NCBI GenBank assembly: GCA_001766655.1
Contig: MJCC01000001.1
Location: 1,826,115 to 1,890,114 of the forward strand
DNA: 64,000 nucleotides
From: Phytomonas francai
Taxonomy: Eukaryota; Euglenozoa; Kinetoplastea; Trypanosomatida; Trypanosomatidae
Direction: 5' to 3'
In this document: one piece after another, positions 28,501 through 38,618 of the stretch
Numbering within the stretch: the stretch's first letter is position 1
How the letters are laid out: every line of letters begins with the position of its first letter
Notes under the pieces: generated by a model
Seen by the model: the letters and a program-made list of their open reading frames with translations, nothing else
Databases searched by the model: none
Told to the model about the DNA's origin: nothing
Made by a program: the position numbers and the translations under genes

Positions 28501-31500
28501 CGAATTGGCAGAGGAAGCCCCCTCCTTTTCCGCCTCGTAATTGCTTAACGCAGACCACATAAACGGCTCGCTGCCCACCAGTGCACTGCAGGTGCGAAGA
28601 ACCTCCGAGCTACACTTCAGGAATTCCCTCGAGGCCTCCCTGAGAATCGATGAATGTGCCGTACGTGTCGCTTTGAAATCCGAGGATGCACGAAAAAGAG
28701 AGGCGGCACCAGATAATATCGCCATGCACAGTGAAAGCCTGCCGTGAAGGGGGTGCTGGCGAACGAACGCACACGCCTCTACACCCATTCCATTCTCGCG
28801 AAGGGTCTGAACCTCTTTGCACATCGAAGCCAGCGCAGCAACCTCCGTTAACAAGTGTTTTGCTCGTTTCTGAAGATCCTTTTCAGGATCTGCCGCGGCT
28901 GCTTGATGCGACTCGGGTGTTTGAGAATCAAATAACATAAAGCGCGCCACCGCACCCTCCGCGTTTGAGTAAGTTAAAGCGCTTCGCAACTCCGAAATGG
29001 ATGCCTTCAGAACGCTCTCCGGATCGACAGTCGCCTTAACAATCGGAAAGGCATACTGAAAGTAAAAAAGTAGAAGCTTCTTTGCGCATTTTCGTGCCAT
29101 AGACCACCCATCCGAGAGGTCCGCCAAAAGAGGCTTTATGATGCTGCACGGAAAGCACTCCCGCAGGAATGACTGCCACCAGGGTTGCGAAACATCTTCT
29201 TGAGTTAAGCTCGTCAGCTCTGTCAAGAAAATATCAAAGCAAGAAGCCGCCAACGTACGACGTTCAATGGAAAGACCTTGACTTTGCTCAATTGTCAAGC
29301 CGTAGTGTTCGGCAAAGAGATGAACGCAAGAGATGCAGTGGCTGACGAGTATCTGCTTATTAGCTTCATCCACATCCTTCGCATCGCTTTCCTCCGTTTT
29401 ATTACGACGGCTGCTCCGTGAAGAAGCGTTCGCTCGGTGAGCGCCCCGTTTGAAGCTTTCCACTACTTGCACAACCCATTTCCGATAGGAATCCAGCAAA
29501 CCTTTCCTCGCTGTGGTATCTCCTCCAAGATGCATATTCAGCAAAAGAAAGGTCTCCACTACCTTGCACTGCCAGGCCTGAATCGGCTCAACCCTCTTAT
29601 GAGCCAACACACATAGGCGTAATGCGATATTCCGCAAGTCAAAGCTCCACGCCTGCAGGCTCGACTCAACTATCGTAAACACCTCACTCAAGGGAGCCAT
29701 AAAGGCAGAAATATCTAAACCCGCGTCGCGCGAACGGTATAAAACCTCCAGAACACCCTGATAAACGCGCTCACGCCTTGCACCTGAGGCCTCGAGAAAT
29801 TCCATAAGAGATTTTATAAGAGCTGGTAAAGTCCCGTGAACCTGTTTAAGAAGCGGTACAACAAAATGCGCGATAATATTCGAAATATTGACGGACTCGC
29901 TCACGTTGGCAACAACCCGCACGTAGCCCTCCTCCGCAATCGCGCGGCCCAGTGGGTAGACCAAACCTTTATCAAACAGCTCTCGAAGATGTACTAAAGA
30001 AAGCTCTGAATGCGAGTTCTCGCGGGTGGATTCAGAGCTTTTTGGATTTAGAAGCCTTGCCAACTTGACAAACACGTCCCCACACACGTTTCCCACCTTA
30101 TGGTTGCTCGCTCCGGATAAAAGCGACTCGGCAAAGCAAACCAAGGCAGGTTCGTGGGCTAAAGAAAGGGGTTTTCCTACAGTAGTGAATGAAGTATCGG
30201 CGCCTGCATTTTTGATATAAAAGTTATCAAGAACTTGCAATATCTGAGGTAACGGTATCACTGAGAAAAGACCAAGCAAAGCGTGGTACCTGGCGCGGCG
30301 ATCGCCTTGAATGGCAAGAACCCGCAGCAGCGTTTCCATTGAATCCGTAAATGAACCCTCCTCAGCAACATTCCCTCCTCCTCCTCCCCCTTCTCCACCA
30401 TTTTTTCCAGCGAGAATTGAAAAAGAAGGGTGGAAAAATGCCTGAAGGGATCTAAATTGCCGCTTTGCTAAAAGAGTCTGATCGTAGGTTTCGTAAAGAG
30501 CTCCTGACATGGACTGGGTACCGTCATCCCAAAGTCCCATGATAAGCTGCGTGATGTTGTACAAGGTGCGCTCTAACTTTGCGGGGAATAAACTGCACGC
30601 GTGAAAAAGAGAAAAGACCGCATCCTCATACGGTGTTGGACATTCTAGAGAAACCGCAGAATCGCTAGGATTCATAGAAGCAAATAAATCCTTCCCATGG
30701 CGGTCCTTTTTGCGTTGACAACGGATAAAATCCATCGTGAGCGTATCCGGGTTGTATATAGGATTGATATCCTTTGAAATACCGGCTGTTTTTGTACATA
30801 GCCAGCTTAACATAAAGGAAAAGCACGCTGCGGCATGGCGTACGACGCTATCCATCGTTTGAATCGCCATGAAACGCGTTTCTGGCTCTTGAATCGCTGA
30901 GCAAAACCTTTCCGCAAAGGGGACGATGATATCGTAAACGATAGTCTCTTCCTTTTCGTCTTCTTTTGCTTCCTTTGCACAGCTTTCACTATTTTCGTGC
31001 TTTTTTGGTGCAGTGTTAACATGCAACGCTACAAGAGGGCGCAAAAGGACACCGATGGTGTTTGGGCTGCCGAAAACAGGCCTTGAAAGATGCGCTAAAA
31101 GACCTTTGAGAAAGGCGAAGCGGCCGTTGTTTGTGAAACTGCCAAACAGCCGCCGTAATGCATGGCTGTTTTGACTTTTCCCACTTCGAAACTCACCATA
31201 CGAATCAGGAGTATACAAAAGCGAGAATACGCTCTGTGGGAGATCCCATAGCTCCGTGGGAGAGACAAGATCCTTCTCGAGTTCAGCGCAAACAAGATGG
31301 CAGACGGAGTTGAGGTGAAAAGGATCGCATCCGTTGACAGTTACCATGGAAGCTAAGAGTAAACCACAGGCATTCAGCACGTCTTTTGGAAATAGGGTCG
31401 ACGAGAGCATTAGGAAAACAGGGCGCAGAAGCCGCGTAAAAAGATCCTCCAGCGCACCTCGCCGTACTCGAAAAGGCCTATCCGCATCTACGTGGCTGGG

Positions 31501-32508
31501 CTCCTGCAATAATGCGTGTAAATCGGGTAAATACCGATGCGTGTAAGTCGCAACAACCCGCACGCAGAAACGAACACAACCCAGGTCCTCATCAAATACG
31601 ACGCCGTTATCCGTATGACTAGTATTGTCCTTATTCGTATCCCCATGCTGCGGACTCGAGCTGTTATTGTCATTTCCGACTGAGTTAAGTGTAATCAAAC
31701 GTCGCTGCAGCACGGCATTGTTCACACAACAACAAAGGCAATCCGCCAAGAGCGAAAGAATTTCAAGAAACGTATTTTCAAAGACGCGTGGGGCCATCGA
31801 CATGAGCGTTGAGCTAAGGCAGTCAATGGAGTTCAAAAACACCATTATATCCTGCTTAGAGGGCTTCATATTCGGGGCTAAAGCCGGAGTGGGGGAATGA
31901 ATCCCGTCCACTTGATAAGGAGCCGTGAAAATGCTAGGCATGTTTGTCGTAGGATCTTCCCGCCAAGGTCGCACAAGCGTGCGGAGGAAAATCTCTTCGA
32001 GTTTCTTGAGAGCGGTATCGTCAAAAATGTACGCTTGACGAAGCAACGTCATGAGCGCACGGTGTAGATAGCGAACACGACCATCGAATAAAAGTGGTAT
32101 AGCAAACTCCTCCGCTAATACATTCATGAATGATTGAAGATGGTGGGAGGCCATGGATGATGATAGTGCGTTAATCTTCATTGAAAGGCTCTCCCGTGCG
32201 CTACTCGTAACCTTCAAAATCGCTTTGAGTTGCAAATCAGGTGTATTCGCGGTAGTTAGAAGCGCATCTAAAGCCTCCACGATCGCACTCAGGTTTTTTT
32301 CAATCTTTTCAAAGCCTGGATTAAGCTCTCCAGTAGGGGTAGATACCACTTGTAGTGACATATCAGCCAACTTGCCTAGCCTACACCGCGCGCTCGTTAG
32401 CTGCTCTTTGATATTCGAAGGGAGAGCCATGGTGGCAAGCAAATTAGGATGGCGCTTCCCCTTTCGCAGGAACGTCGCGTTCGGGTCCACCGCATCGTTG
32501 CTGCTCAT
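25531..32508 (-). CDS. THADA: THADA/Trm732-like tRNA methylation factor (DUF2428)
   Basis: This 2325-residue alpha-helical repeat protein starts at an ATG at 32508. Around residues 1390-1600 it carries the conserved DUF2428 core of THADA/Trm732: IGFDLIDTLLSTKHNGVMRC, a segment with RRSQGLPHAILSIL, FPNIMSRLLALV, and the strongly diagnostic GFSDPNWGIRNSSLMLFSSI. The rest is HEAT/ARM-like helices. In yeast Trm732 is the partner of Trm7 for 2'-O-methylation of tRNA position 32; human THADA works with FTSJ1. The protein is long for the family, with a Gly-rich insert near residue 710 (30380-30400). A cytosolic site is expected. Confidence 0.85.
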   Translation of the reverse strand: MSSNDAVDPNATFLRKGKRHPNLLATMALPSNIKEQLTSARCRLGKLADMSLQVVSTPTGELNPGFEKIEKNLSAIVEALDALLTTANTPDLQLKAILKVTSSARESLSMKINALSSSMASHHLQSFMNVLAEEFAIPLLFDGRVRYLHRALMTLLRQAYIFDDTALKKLEEIFLRTLVRPWREDPTTNMPSIFTAPYQVDGIHSPTPALAPNMKPSKQDIMVFLNSIDCLSSTLMSMAPRVFENTFLEILSLLADCLCCCVNNAVLQRRLITLNSVGNDNNSSSPQHGDTNKDNTSHTDNGVVFDEDLGCVRFCVRVVATYTHRYLPDLHALLQEPSHVDADRPFRVRRGALEDLFTRLLRPVFLMLSSTLFPKDVLNACGLLLASMVTVNGCDPFHLNSVCHLVCAELEKDLVSPTELWDLPQSVFSLLYTPDSYGEFRSGKSQNSHALRRLFGSFTNNGRFAFLKGLLAHLSRPVFGSPNTIGVLLRPLVALHVNTAPKKHENSESCAKEAKEDEKEETIVYDIIVPFAERFCSAIQEPETRFMAIQTMDSVVRHAAACFSFMLSWLCTKTAGISKDINPIYNPDTLTMDFIRCQRKKDRHGKDLFASMNPSDSAVSLECPTPYEDAVFSLFHACSLFPAKLERTLYNITQLIMGLWDDGTQSMSGALYETYDQTLLAKRQFRSLQAFFHPSFSILAGKNGGEGGGGGGNVAEEGSFTDSMETLLRVLAIQGDRRARYHALLGLFSVIPLPQILQVLDNFYIKNAGADTSFTTVGKPLSLAHEPALVCFAESLLSGASNHKVGNVCGDVFVKLARLLNPKSSESTRENSHSELSLVHLRELFDKGLVYPLGRAIAEEGYVRVVANVSESVNISNIIAHFVVPLLKQVHGTLPALIKSLMEFLEASGARRERVYQGVLEVLYRSRDAGLDISAFMAPLSEVFTIVESSLQAWSFDLRNIALRLCVLAHKRVEPIQAWQCKVVETFLLLNMHLGGDTTARKGLLDSYRKWVVQVVESFKRGAHRANASSRSSRRNKTEESDAKDVDEANKQILVSHCISCVHLFAEHYGLTIEQSQGLSIERRTLAASCFDIFLTELTSLTQEDVSQPWWQSFLRECFPCSIIKPLLADLSDGWSMARKCAKKLLLFYFQYAFPIVKATVDPESVLKASISELRSALTYSNAEGAVARFMLFDSQTPESHQAAAADPEKDLQKRAKHLLTEVAALASMCKEVQTLRENGMGVEACAFVRQHPLHGRLSLCMAILSGAASLFRASSDFKATRTAHSSILREASREFLKCSSEVLRTCSALVGSEPFMWSALSNYEAEKEGASSANSTEATHSVLVDCRGHVYDTNQRPGAEGLMRIVVNNTWLAIRNATLAVHLITVELRGLEELDFEVVRTIGFDLIDTLLSTKHNGVMRCVQDALRGLSEALLRCREPLFYTLPSAMADYLMGEVGVMSSDSSRMLRRSQGLPHAILSILDAEDRALPCFIFPNIMSRLLALVRREGPPAEAGQKELLKTPSEVQLSQRVNSLNVLKFIFEDRILAERAMPYLEEVFLFVTEGFSDPNWGIRNSSLMLFSSILQRFVGEHPSTGGVGVNTSLHDIIRRTPRAVSFALKILSQSSTSPSVLEPASPTDAPNLSIFPVLQMLSMLSPDPANLLNDTETSFPSLKEEETPENNAAFVNKEQDITDRIVNAVMRCGADRSLAARTASACALACVVPCSAVGASLRLLAALHFNPEGCTANSLHGGLVQLHRFHIQYVGTLMRHRRHCQLSNRATPDLAVGVSRTLADILLSNRNVLKRVCITCPAAAAACFELVSDLVYFGPSNGLDGEVLEGLLAWAMPILEGNICTPSPAYGRTKAYHGGVRRAGALCLLLAARFLHLQSREPGGSKCKATIFSSLQCILVQEVGTLDLASGFINITSLLLSHMHFYTTERRIFRKSELMEMVTDGLGAAYGIDLPSASLRALTKALREHCSGHAIGCVAWEEIMAHLEFAVSLLLRRAPLETNGLLDGDYQIVQECVLALLDSDAPRAELKTSLHPPEFRGAGLRFLVCRSLQREGVLSEKITKILSSCAGAENPLIVRKAVLEALSNCFEAFSARQKQQRLAEEEALAAVAESRGEISYDIGPLLHVLLGLLCDDAAEVRDAACGVCPLVLHACAVSDQGKVDVPSHFLMQDQTSSLLSIVLVLRRFLREKRISLDAMKTYFSSNSSPDLALPEVPCEAEAPGEGLGMIESDDDDIGDDILFQKEPDNMFMERVTLDYIAERLQNALHSHTTPVHTEGARHHLYDGLLSSAESAKKLRVRMIDPFDCSLTKTR

Positions 32509-33303
32509 TATCTCTCTTCAAAGACGATGATTGGATGGAATACGAAGTAATAAAAAGGGGGAAAGGGCGATGTATGTATCCTATTAAAGTCCTAATAAGA
32601 AAGGGGACTGAAAAAGGTAAGTTCACCTCATTCAGCTGAAAAATTGCACACCTCGTCAAATGCCCTGAATACTATGCTATTCATTATTGGGGCCTGATCT
32701 CTTTTGGATACGCGTTTATCGCTCATAAATTACTGTTTCAAACTAGAAGAGGATCAAAAACAATAAAGAAATATTGAAAGTATATCCTCTAGCGAACAAG
32801 GTATCTTCATGCGGTTACTGTCCAATGGTACGCTTAAAACAAAAACAAAACATCATTTTTCCTTTTAAAGCCCAGACTCAAAATAATTTACAAATTATGC
32901 TGGGTTGCTGTGTAAGGCACACAAAATAGAAAGAATGAAAACGAAACAATTAAAAAGTTTTTTTCCTCTTTCAACACCAAAATATAGGGGTAAGCATCTT
33001 ATTCCAAAACATTAAATTTGAAAAACAAAACCGTAGATCCAATCGAGTGAACTCCTTTTTTTTTTAACCTTGCATAGATTCCCCGCGTTTTCCCTTGGTT
33101 TCTCTACTTTTTGAGCTCGTCGTTATACTTGAGTCGAACATGACTGTACATATACTGCACGCACATTCCGTCTATACACAAAGCGCTCCGTTGAATACTG
33201 TAGGATCCTAAGATCCTTTTGAAAAAGGAAAAGGAAAAAAGGAAGCGCTCCCTTCCTTTGCCTGTCCTTCGTGCCCTTGGGTTCACCGCATTCGCCCGAT
33301 CCG
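32509..33303. other. AT-rich spacer
   Basis: About 800 bases between the DExH-like gene and the THADA-like gene. The stretch near 33050-33064 carries a T run on the plus strand. No gene is recognised. Confidence 0.5.
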
Positions 33304-36300
33304 CTAGTCATCGTCGATAATGGGCCCTTTATTGAGAAAGTAGGAGCCCGTCATATATTCAATTTCGTCATCGTCGACCTCGAGCAGGGGGTCGCCGTTG
33401 TTCAGCGAATACAGAGGAGGGCTTTGCGCCGATGGCGTCTTGCCGTTCGCAGCCGCCGTGGGGGTGGGAGAGGCAGCCTGCCAGAGCTCCCCGCTGCAGA
33501 AGCGTCTGGCCATGCGGACGTCCCCGGCCTCGGCCTCCGCGTCCAGCCCGCACAGGACTTTTTTGGGCCTCAGACGATGCACGTCGAGTGTGACAAAGCT
33601 GACCTGGTGCTCCGTGACCTCCGTCTCTGTAATGATGCGCAGGAGCTCCTTCTGGAGGGTGGTGTGGAAGTGCGCGAGGTCGAAGGCGCGGTCCTCCTCC
33701 TTTAGGGCGAGCTGAAAGGCGTGATAAGAAATCGGGCGGAGGGAAAGGCGCAGCGCCTGCAGAACCCCCAGCGCGGTATTCCACTTCTCTCGGAAATCCA
33801 ATATCCGGGTGGCCTCCTCGATGCCGACCCGGAACCGCTTCGTTTGGCGATTGCAGGTGATGCTAAAGTAGATGACGCGGCCCTTCTCGACGACATCGAC
33901 CGGGGCCGAATACTCCACCTCCGGGTACAAGAGCAAAAGCGATGCGAAGAAGTAGCTCGTGCTGATCGCGGAAAGCCGCGAGCAGCAAATCGTCGTCGGG
34001 GTGATCTGGAAATCGAGTGGGATGACGGCGACGCCGACCTCCCAAGGGATGCAGGAGGGATGGTTGGGGTCGGGGACGACCTTGGTCGAGGTCCGCACGA
34101 AGGTCGGGGAGGCGAAGCGGTCCTTGGGGTTCAGCTTGCCGGCGTCCATCACGAAGACGACCCGCCGCGCGAGCGCGACGGCGAGCATGAAGATGAGCAG
34201 CGGCGCGTTCGCGCGGATGCCGCGCGCGACGCGGTCAAGGCTCTCGGCCTCGTCGAGGGGGTCGAGGAAGGCGTAGTCGAGGAGCTGCACGCGGAGGTGG
34301 GCCGCGAGGGCGGCGACGCGCTCGAGGCGGGACTCCTCGACGCGGCGCGCGTCGGCGAGGGCGGCCGTCGGCTCCCCGCGCGCCCGCCGCGCCGCCCACG
34401 CGACGAAGACGAGCGCGTCGGCGAGCACGTCGCTCTGCCGGGCGACCTTGTCGTCGTCGTCGTCGGGCTCGCAGGCGAGCGGAAAGGCGGCGGAGGCGGC
34501 GGCGGCGACCGCGGCCTCGCCGAGGCCGGCCGCGCAGCCCGCGAGGAGGAACCCGGCGAGGTCGGGCCCGNNNNNNNNNNNNNNNNNNNNNNNNNNNNNN
34601 NNNNNNNNNNNNNNNNNNNNNNNNNNNNNNNNNNNNNNNNNNNNNNNNNNNNNNNNNNNNNNNNNNNNNNNNNNNNNNNNNNNNNNNNNNNNNNNNNNNN
34701 NNNNNNNNNNNNNNNNNNNNNNNNNNNNNNNNNNNNNNNNNNNNNNNNNNNNNNNNNNNNNNNNNNNNNNNNNNNNNNNNNNNNNNNNNNNNNNNNNNNN
34801 NNNNNNNNNNNNNNNNNNNNNNNNNNNNNNNNNNNNNNNNNNNNNNNNNNNNNNNNNNNNNNNNNNNNNNNNNNNNNNNNNNNNNNNNNNNNNNNNNNNN
34901 NNNNNNNNNNNNNNNNNNNNNNNNNNNNNNNNNNNNNNNNNNNNNNNNNNNNNNNNNNNNNNNNNNNNNNNNNNNNNNNNNNNNNNNNNNNNNNNNNNNN
35001 NNNNNNNNNNNNNNNNNNNNNNNNNNNNNNNNNNNNNNNNNNNNNNNNNNNNNNNNNNNNNNNNNNNNNNNNNNNNNNNNNNNNNACGCGCGTGCAGGGC
35101 GGCGGGCGCGCGCGGAGCCCCTCCGCGGTCGCGGCCGGGTCGGCCGTGAAGACGTAGACGTTCAGCGGGCGCCGCGCGCACGCGAGGAGGCGGCCGAGCA
35201 GCTGCGCCGCGGCCTGCACGGCGTGAGCCGCGAGGCGGGCGTTTGTCGGCGGGCACCCCCCGCCGGGCCCGAACTCCAGCACGCTCAGCCCCGCAAACGC
35301 GCAGGACTCGTCGTAGGTGAAGGACGTCACGGCCGCGTCCTCGGCGCGCAGGGCCTCGGCCGGGGCCGCCGCGAAGAGCCGCTGCCGCGCGAAGAACTCG
35401 CGCACGCAGGCGTGGTCGTCCGGCAGGGCGCAGAGCACCAGGCGCAGCCCCGACGGCGCACTCGGCGGCGCCTCAAACGTTGTCGTCGAGCCGGAAGTGG
35501 AGCCGTGCGCGTACACGCGCTCGCGGAGGCTCCAGAGGAGGTACGACACGCTGTGGTCCATCGGGCTAAGCGCGGGCACGACGACGTGGGTGAAGGGCTC
35601 GAGCGTTTTCTGCGTGTGCAGGTACATCACCGCGGTATCGGCGTCGCACACCCACAGCTTGCACGCCGCCGAGCCTTTGCAGGACTGGCCATAGAGCTCC
35701 CCGACGCCATCCTCCAGGTGGATATCGCTAGCCGTCTGAATGTTTAAAAGGCATTTCGCTGCCACGGAGACCTCATAGAAATGAGGAACCACAACGAGAA
35801 CCTTCGCGTTTGCCACCTTCGCGCTCGTAACGACGGCGAGGGCGAGAGAAGAATAGGGGCGATGCACCAGAACCACCTCGTACGCCTGCAATTCAGTAAG
35901 TTGTGAGAGATCAGTGCCCAATTCCAAATCAGGAGAGGGCTTTGCGGTCTGGTCGTTTATAACTCTCAGGATCTTGCCCTCTACTTCTGCAAAGGTGGAG
36001 TTGGGTTTTCGGGCTTCGGTTCGAATGCTCTTCTTCGCACCGATAACCTCCCCCTGACCAACCTTCTGAATCGCATCGAAGTCGAACTTTAAGACATTCG
36101 CAATGGTGCCGACCGTGGAAGTCGTACAATTTTCTAATGAAGGGTTGTTCGGCTTCTTACTGTTGAAGATACCCTCAAAGTTAAATTGAAGAATGTTATT
36201 ATTCACCGGCTCAGTTGGTAAGCTAGAGGGCGTTGAATCAGTAGGTAAGAGTCGGGGGGAAATAGCAAAGCTCATGCCACTCTCTATCATAGGTACGGCA

Positions 36301-36350
36301 GGGGAAGAGATCTTTCCACCTTTCCGACCTTGGCGAGGTGCAAGGGGCAT
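33304..36350 (-). CDS. DExH-helicase-like protein with degenerate ATPase motifs (interrupted by an N gap)
   Basis: The gene starts at an ATG at 36350 and stops at 33304, with 515 N in the middle. The two sides are in different frames across the gap, so the gap length is not exact. The N-terminal part (about residues 150-320) follows the order of a DEAH/DExH RecA1 domain: strand YEVVLVHRPYSSLALAVV at the Walker A position, KVLVVVPHFYEVSVAAKCLL at motif Ia, KLWVCDADTAVMYL at motif Ib, FTHVVVPALSPMDHSVSYLL at motif II, and LRLVLCALPDDHACVREFF at motif III. Neither the P-loop GK[ST] nor DExH survives. The C-terminal part resembles HA2 plus OB-fold domains. It probably binds RNA or a partner without ATP hydrolysis, which is inference. 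Confidence 0.65.
34571..35085. other. Assembly gap (515 N) inside the DExH-like gene
   Basis: A run of N lies in a very GC-rich part of the gene. It removes the RecA2 region of the protein and probably has the wrong length, because the coding frames on either side do not match. Confidence 0.99.
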
Positions 36351-37106
36351 TTTATCGGAGAGAGGGGTGAAAGGGAAGGGGAAGGGGAAAGGGATTTCGT
36401 GTTTTTTTTCGTGAGAAAATTAAATGTACCACCGCCCGCTTGCTTCGGAGAATTAAAGAAGAAATGGATAGCGGTTTCTTTAAAGTCACCAATTAAGCTG
36501 TTTTGGGATGCTATGGTTATAATTCTAATAAACTAACAGAAAAGTATTATTTCCTTCACTGGTATAATAGAACAATAGTATTTTTAAAAAAATCTGAAAA
36601 GAAAAGGAAAGAAACACATTTAGAATCCGACGGGAGAATAGAAAATGTAATCTTAAGCTTTCCAAAAAAAAGGAAATGAAACCGAGGCTTCGAAAACTTC
36701 TGCAAAAAGAAACCAAACGCAATTCTTTACTACAGGTATTTTATTTTATTTTAACTGAAACTTTATAAAAGCAACAAGATACACTTAAAATTGTATAAAC
36801 ATTACTTTCATTGGTCTCCTTGTCAATCTGCGGACATTTTTTCCTCATATCTATGTTTAAGAGTCGATAGAAAATATACATCTACCATAAGCGTCAGTCT
36901 CCCACTCAGAGGTACACAAATCATGAGGAGGAAATACCAGTAATAAGCTCATAAAATTGAAAATAACCTATCGCCAGTCCTAACCTGATCGTTACAGACT
37001 CTGCTTAGGGTTTACAATAACAACAACAAGTGTCCTTTCCCTATGACATTCTAACATTAGTTAAATGGGAGGAAAGAAAAGGAAAATATGAAGAAAAAGG
37101 AAGTGA
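36351..37106. other. AT-rich spacer
   Basis: About 750 bases between the cap methyltransferase and the DExH-like gene. The plus strand is purine-rich at 36356-36400 and 36590-36690, which are pyrimidine tracts on the coding strand. No gene is seen. Confidence 0.5.
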
Positions 37107-38618
37107 TTACGCCATCCCAATGTCAATGGTTACCCAAAACCCACTAGATGTATTATACTTGGATTCGTCAACATTGATTTTCCAAATTGAACGCATTCGC
37201 TCTCTATTTGCTAAAGAAATCAACCGCCGTGTGGCGACCTCCCAATTATTCATAACATGCGCAACTTCATTATTGGAGAAATCCAAAACACTTTTAGAAT
37301 TTTCCGTGGAGGCAACCTCCTTTTCATCACTCTCTTCGTCTGGTTTCGGATACTCAGACGATGCATGATCGACGCTACTCTCAGAATGCAATGCGGCCTT
37401 CTCCTTGGTATTCGTGGTTTTTAAAAGCGAAGTTTGGCAACCCCCATTACTTCGAGCTTGATTAATTAGGAGCGCATCTCTTCGGTAGATTCTATTTTTA
37501 AATGTAACACCAAGATGACCACTAATAGAGCGCGAAACTCGCTCGACCTCATCGCGAAGCACCTCATCGGAGGCATCCTTCAGCTGTGGAAACATAAATT
37601 GAAGGTACTCCTTCAAACACATCACCTCTGCCGCTCCATCAAAATGATGATCCAGATCACTGGTTGAATCCATAAAATGATTAAAGTGGACCTGCTCACG
37701 AACACACGCGTTCAGGAAGAAAAACTGGTTCTCTATCTGAGCAGCATTATAGTCTCTTTGTAAAGCCCCTTGCGGGACGACCAGCCTCCCCTCCGTACTC
37801 GTTGGGCGCGTCCAAATAGGTACTAAAATATCCCCGCGTAGGTATGAGATGCAGCCATCCGGGCGGATTAAGCGGGTTTCCTCCACCGCATCGTGACCGC
37901 CAAAACTTTTTGCCTTTCGGGTATACGGCAAGCGAAACTTCAGCATACTATACGAACCCTGCAAGATCATCGTCCAGGCCTCCTGCGCCCGCATGTTTTC
38001 CGCGACGTGATCCTCAAAATTCGGCAAATTCAAACTCCCAGAGCGGATATCTGAGATAAAAAGTAGCGGTTTGCCACGCTCCATCCCAACCATGCAAAGC
38101 AGTTCAAATCCACGGGGTAAACGGAGTGGGGGTTCGTAGATCGACGGAATATCCTCCGTTCCCCTCGCAACGTCCAAGGTCCCGAGCGCCGAACGCAGCT
38201 GTTCGTGGACCTCCTTCTTCGACCAATCCATCGACTCGAGTGTGAGGAAACGATAGACGGTGCCCAAAGAAGGCAGCACCTCGGTCAGCCGCCGCGCGTT
38301 GATCTCGTACGCGGTGCGATTCGTGAAGAACTCGTTGCGCAGGGTCATGTTTGGCCGCGCGGCGAGGGTGGCGCGGTCGAATCGGCCGGGGTCGACCAGT
38401 TCCCAGCTGTGCCGGCGCGCGAAGAGGTCGTCGAGGAAGCCGAGGTGGGTGCCCGGGGCGGCGCCGGCGTAGACGATGTGACAGCCCACGCCGGCCGCGG
38501 CGTAGCGGGTGAGCAGCTGCACCTCGGACAGCAGCAGCTTGCGCTGGCCCCAGTGCACGGCGCTCTTGACGTCGTTGTGACGGGAGCGGTAGGGCTCGCC
38601 GGGGAAGGCGCCGTCCAT
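37107..38618 (-). CDS. VP39-like cap 2'-O-ribose methyltransferase (kinetoplastid cap 4 formation)
   Basis: From the ATG at 38618 the protein has 503 residues. A SAM-binding loop VYAGAAPGTHLGFL lies at 49-62. A likely K-D-K-E catalytic tetrad is K27 (HWGQRKLL), D190 (LLFISDIRSG), K227 (SMLKFRLPY) and E276 (PTSTEGRL). This arrangement matches the poxvirus-type cap methyltransferase fold used by the trypanosome enzymes TbMTr2/TbMTr3 on the spliced-leader RNA, and the predicted size is closest to TbMTr3. The C-terminal 100 residues are acidic and Ser-rich. The frame stays open upstream to a GTG at 38861. An ATG at 38739 would join if a nearby C run were one base shorter, so the N-terminus is uncertain. 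Confidence 0.83.
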   Translation of the reverse strand: MDGAFPGEPYRSRHNDVKSAVHWGQRKLLLSEVQLLTRYAAAGVGCHIVYAGAAPGTHLGFLDDLFARRHSWELVDPGRFDRATLAARPNMTLRNEFFTNRTAYEINARRLTEVLPSLGTVYRFLTLESMDWSKKEVHEQLRSALGTLDVARGTEDIPSIYEPPLRLPRGFELLCMVGMERGKPLLFISDIRSGSLNLPNFEDHVAENMRAQEAWTMILQGSYSMLKFRLPYTRKAKSFGGHDAVEETRLIRPDGCISYLRGDILVPIWTRPTSTEGRLVVPQGALQRDYNAAQIENQFFFLNACVREQVHFNHFMDSTSDLDHHFDGAAEVMCLKEYLQFMFPQLKDASDEVLRDEVERVSRSISGHLGVTFKNRIYRRDALLINQARSNGGCQTSLLKTTNTKEKAALHSESSVDHASSEYPKPDEESDEKEVASTENSKSVLDFSNNEVAHVMNNWEVATRRLISLANRERMRSIWKINVDESKYNTSSGFWVTIDIGMA

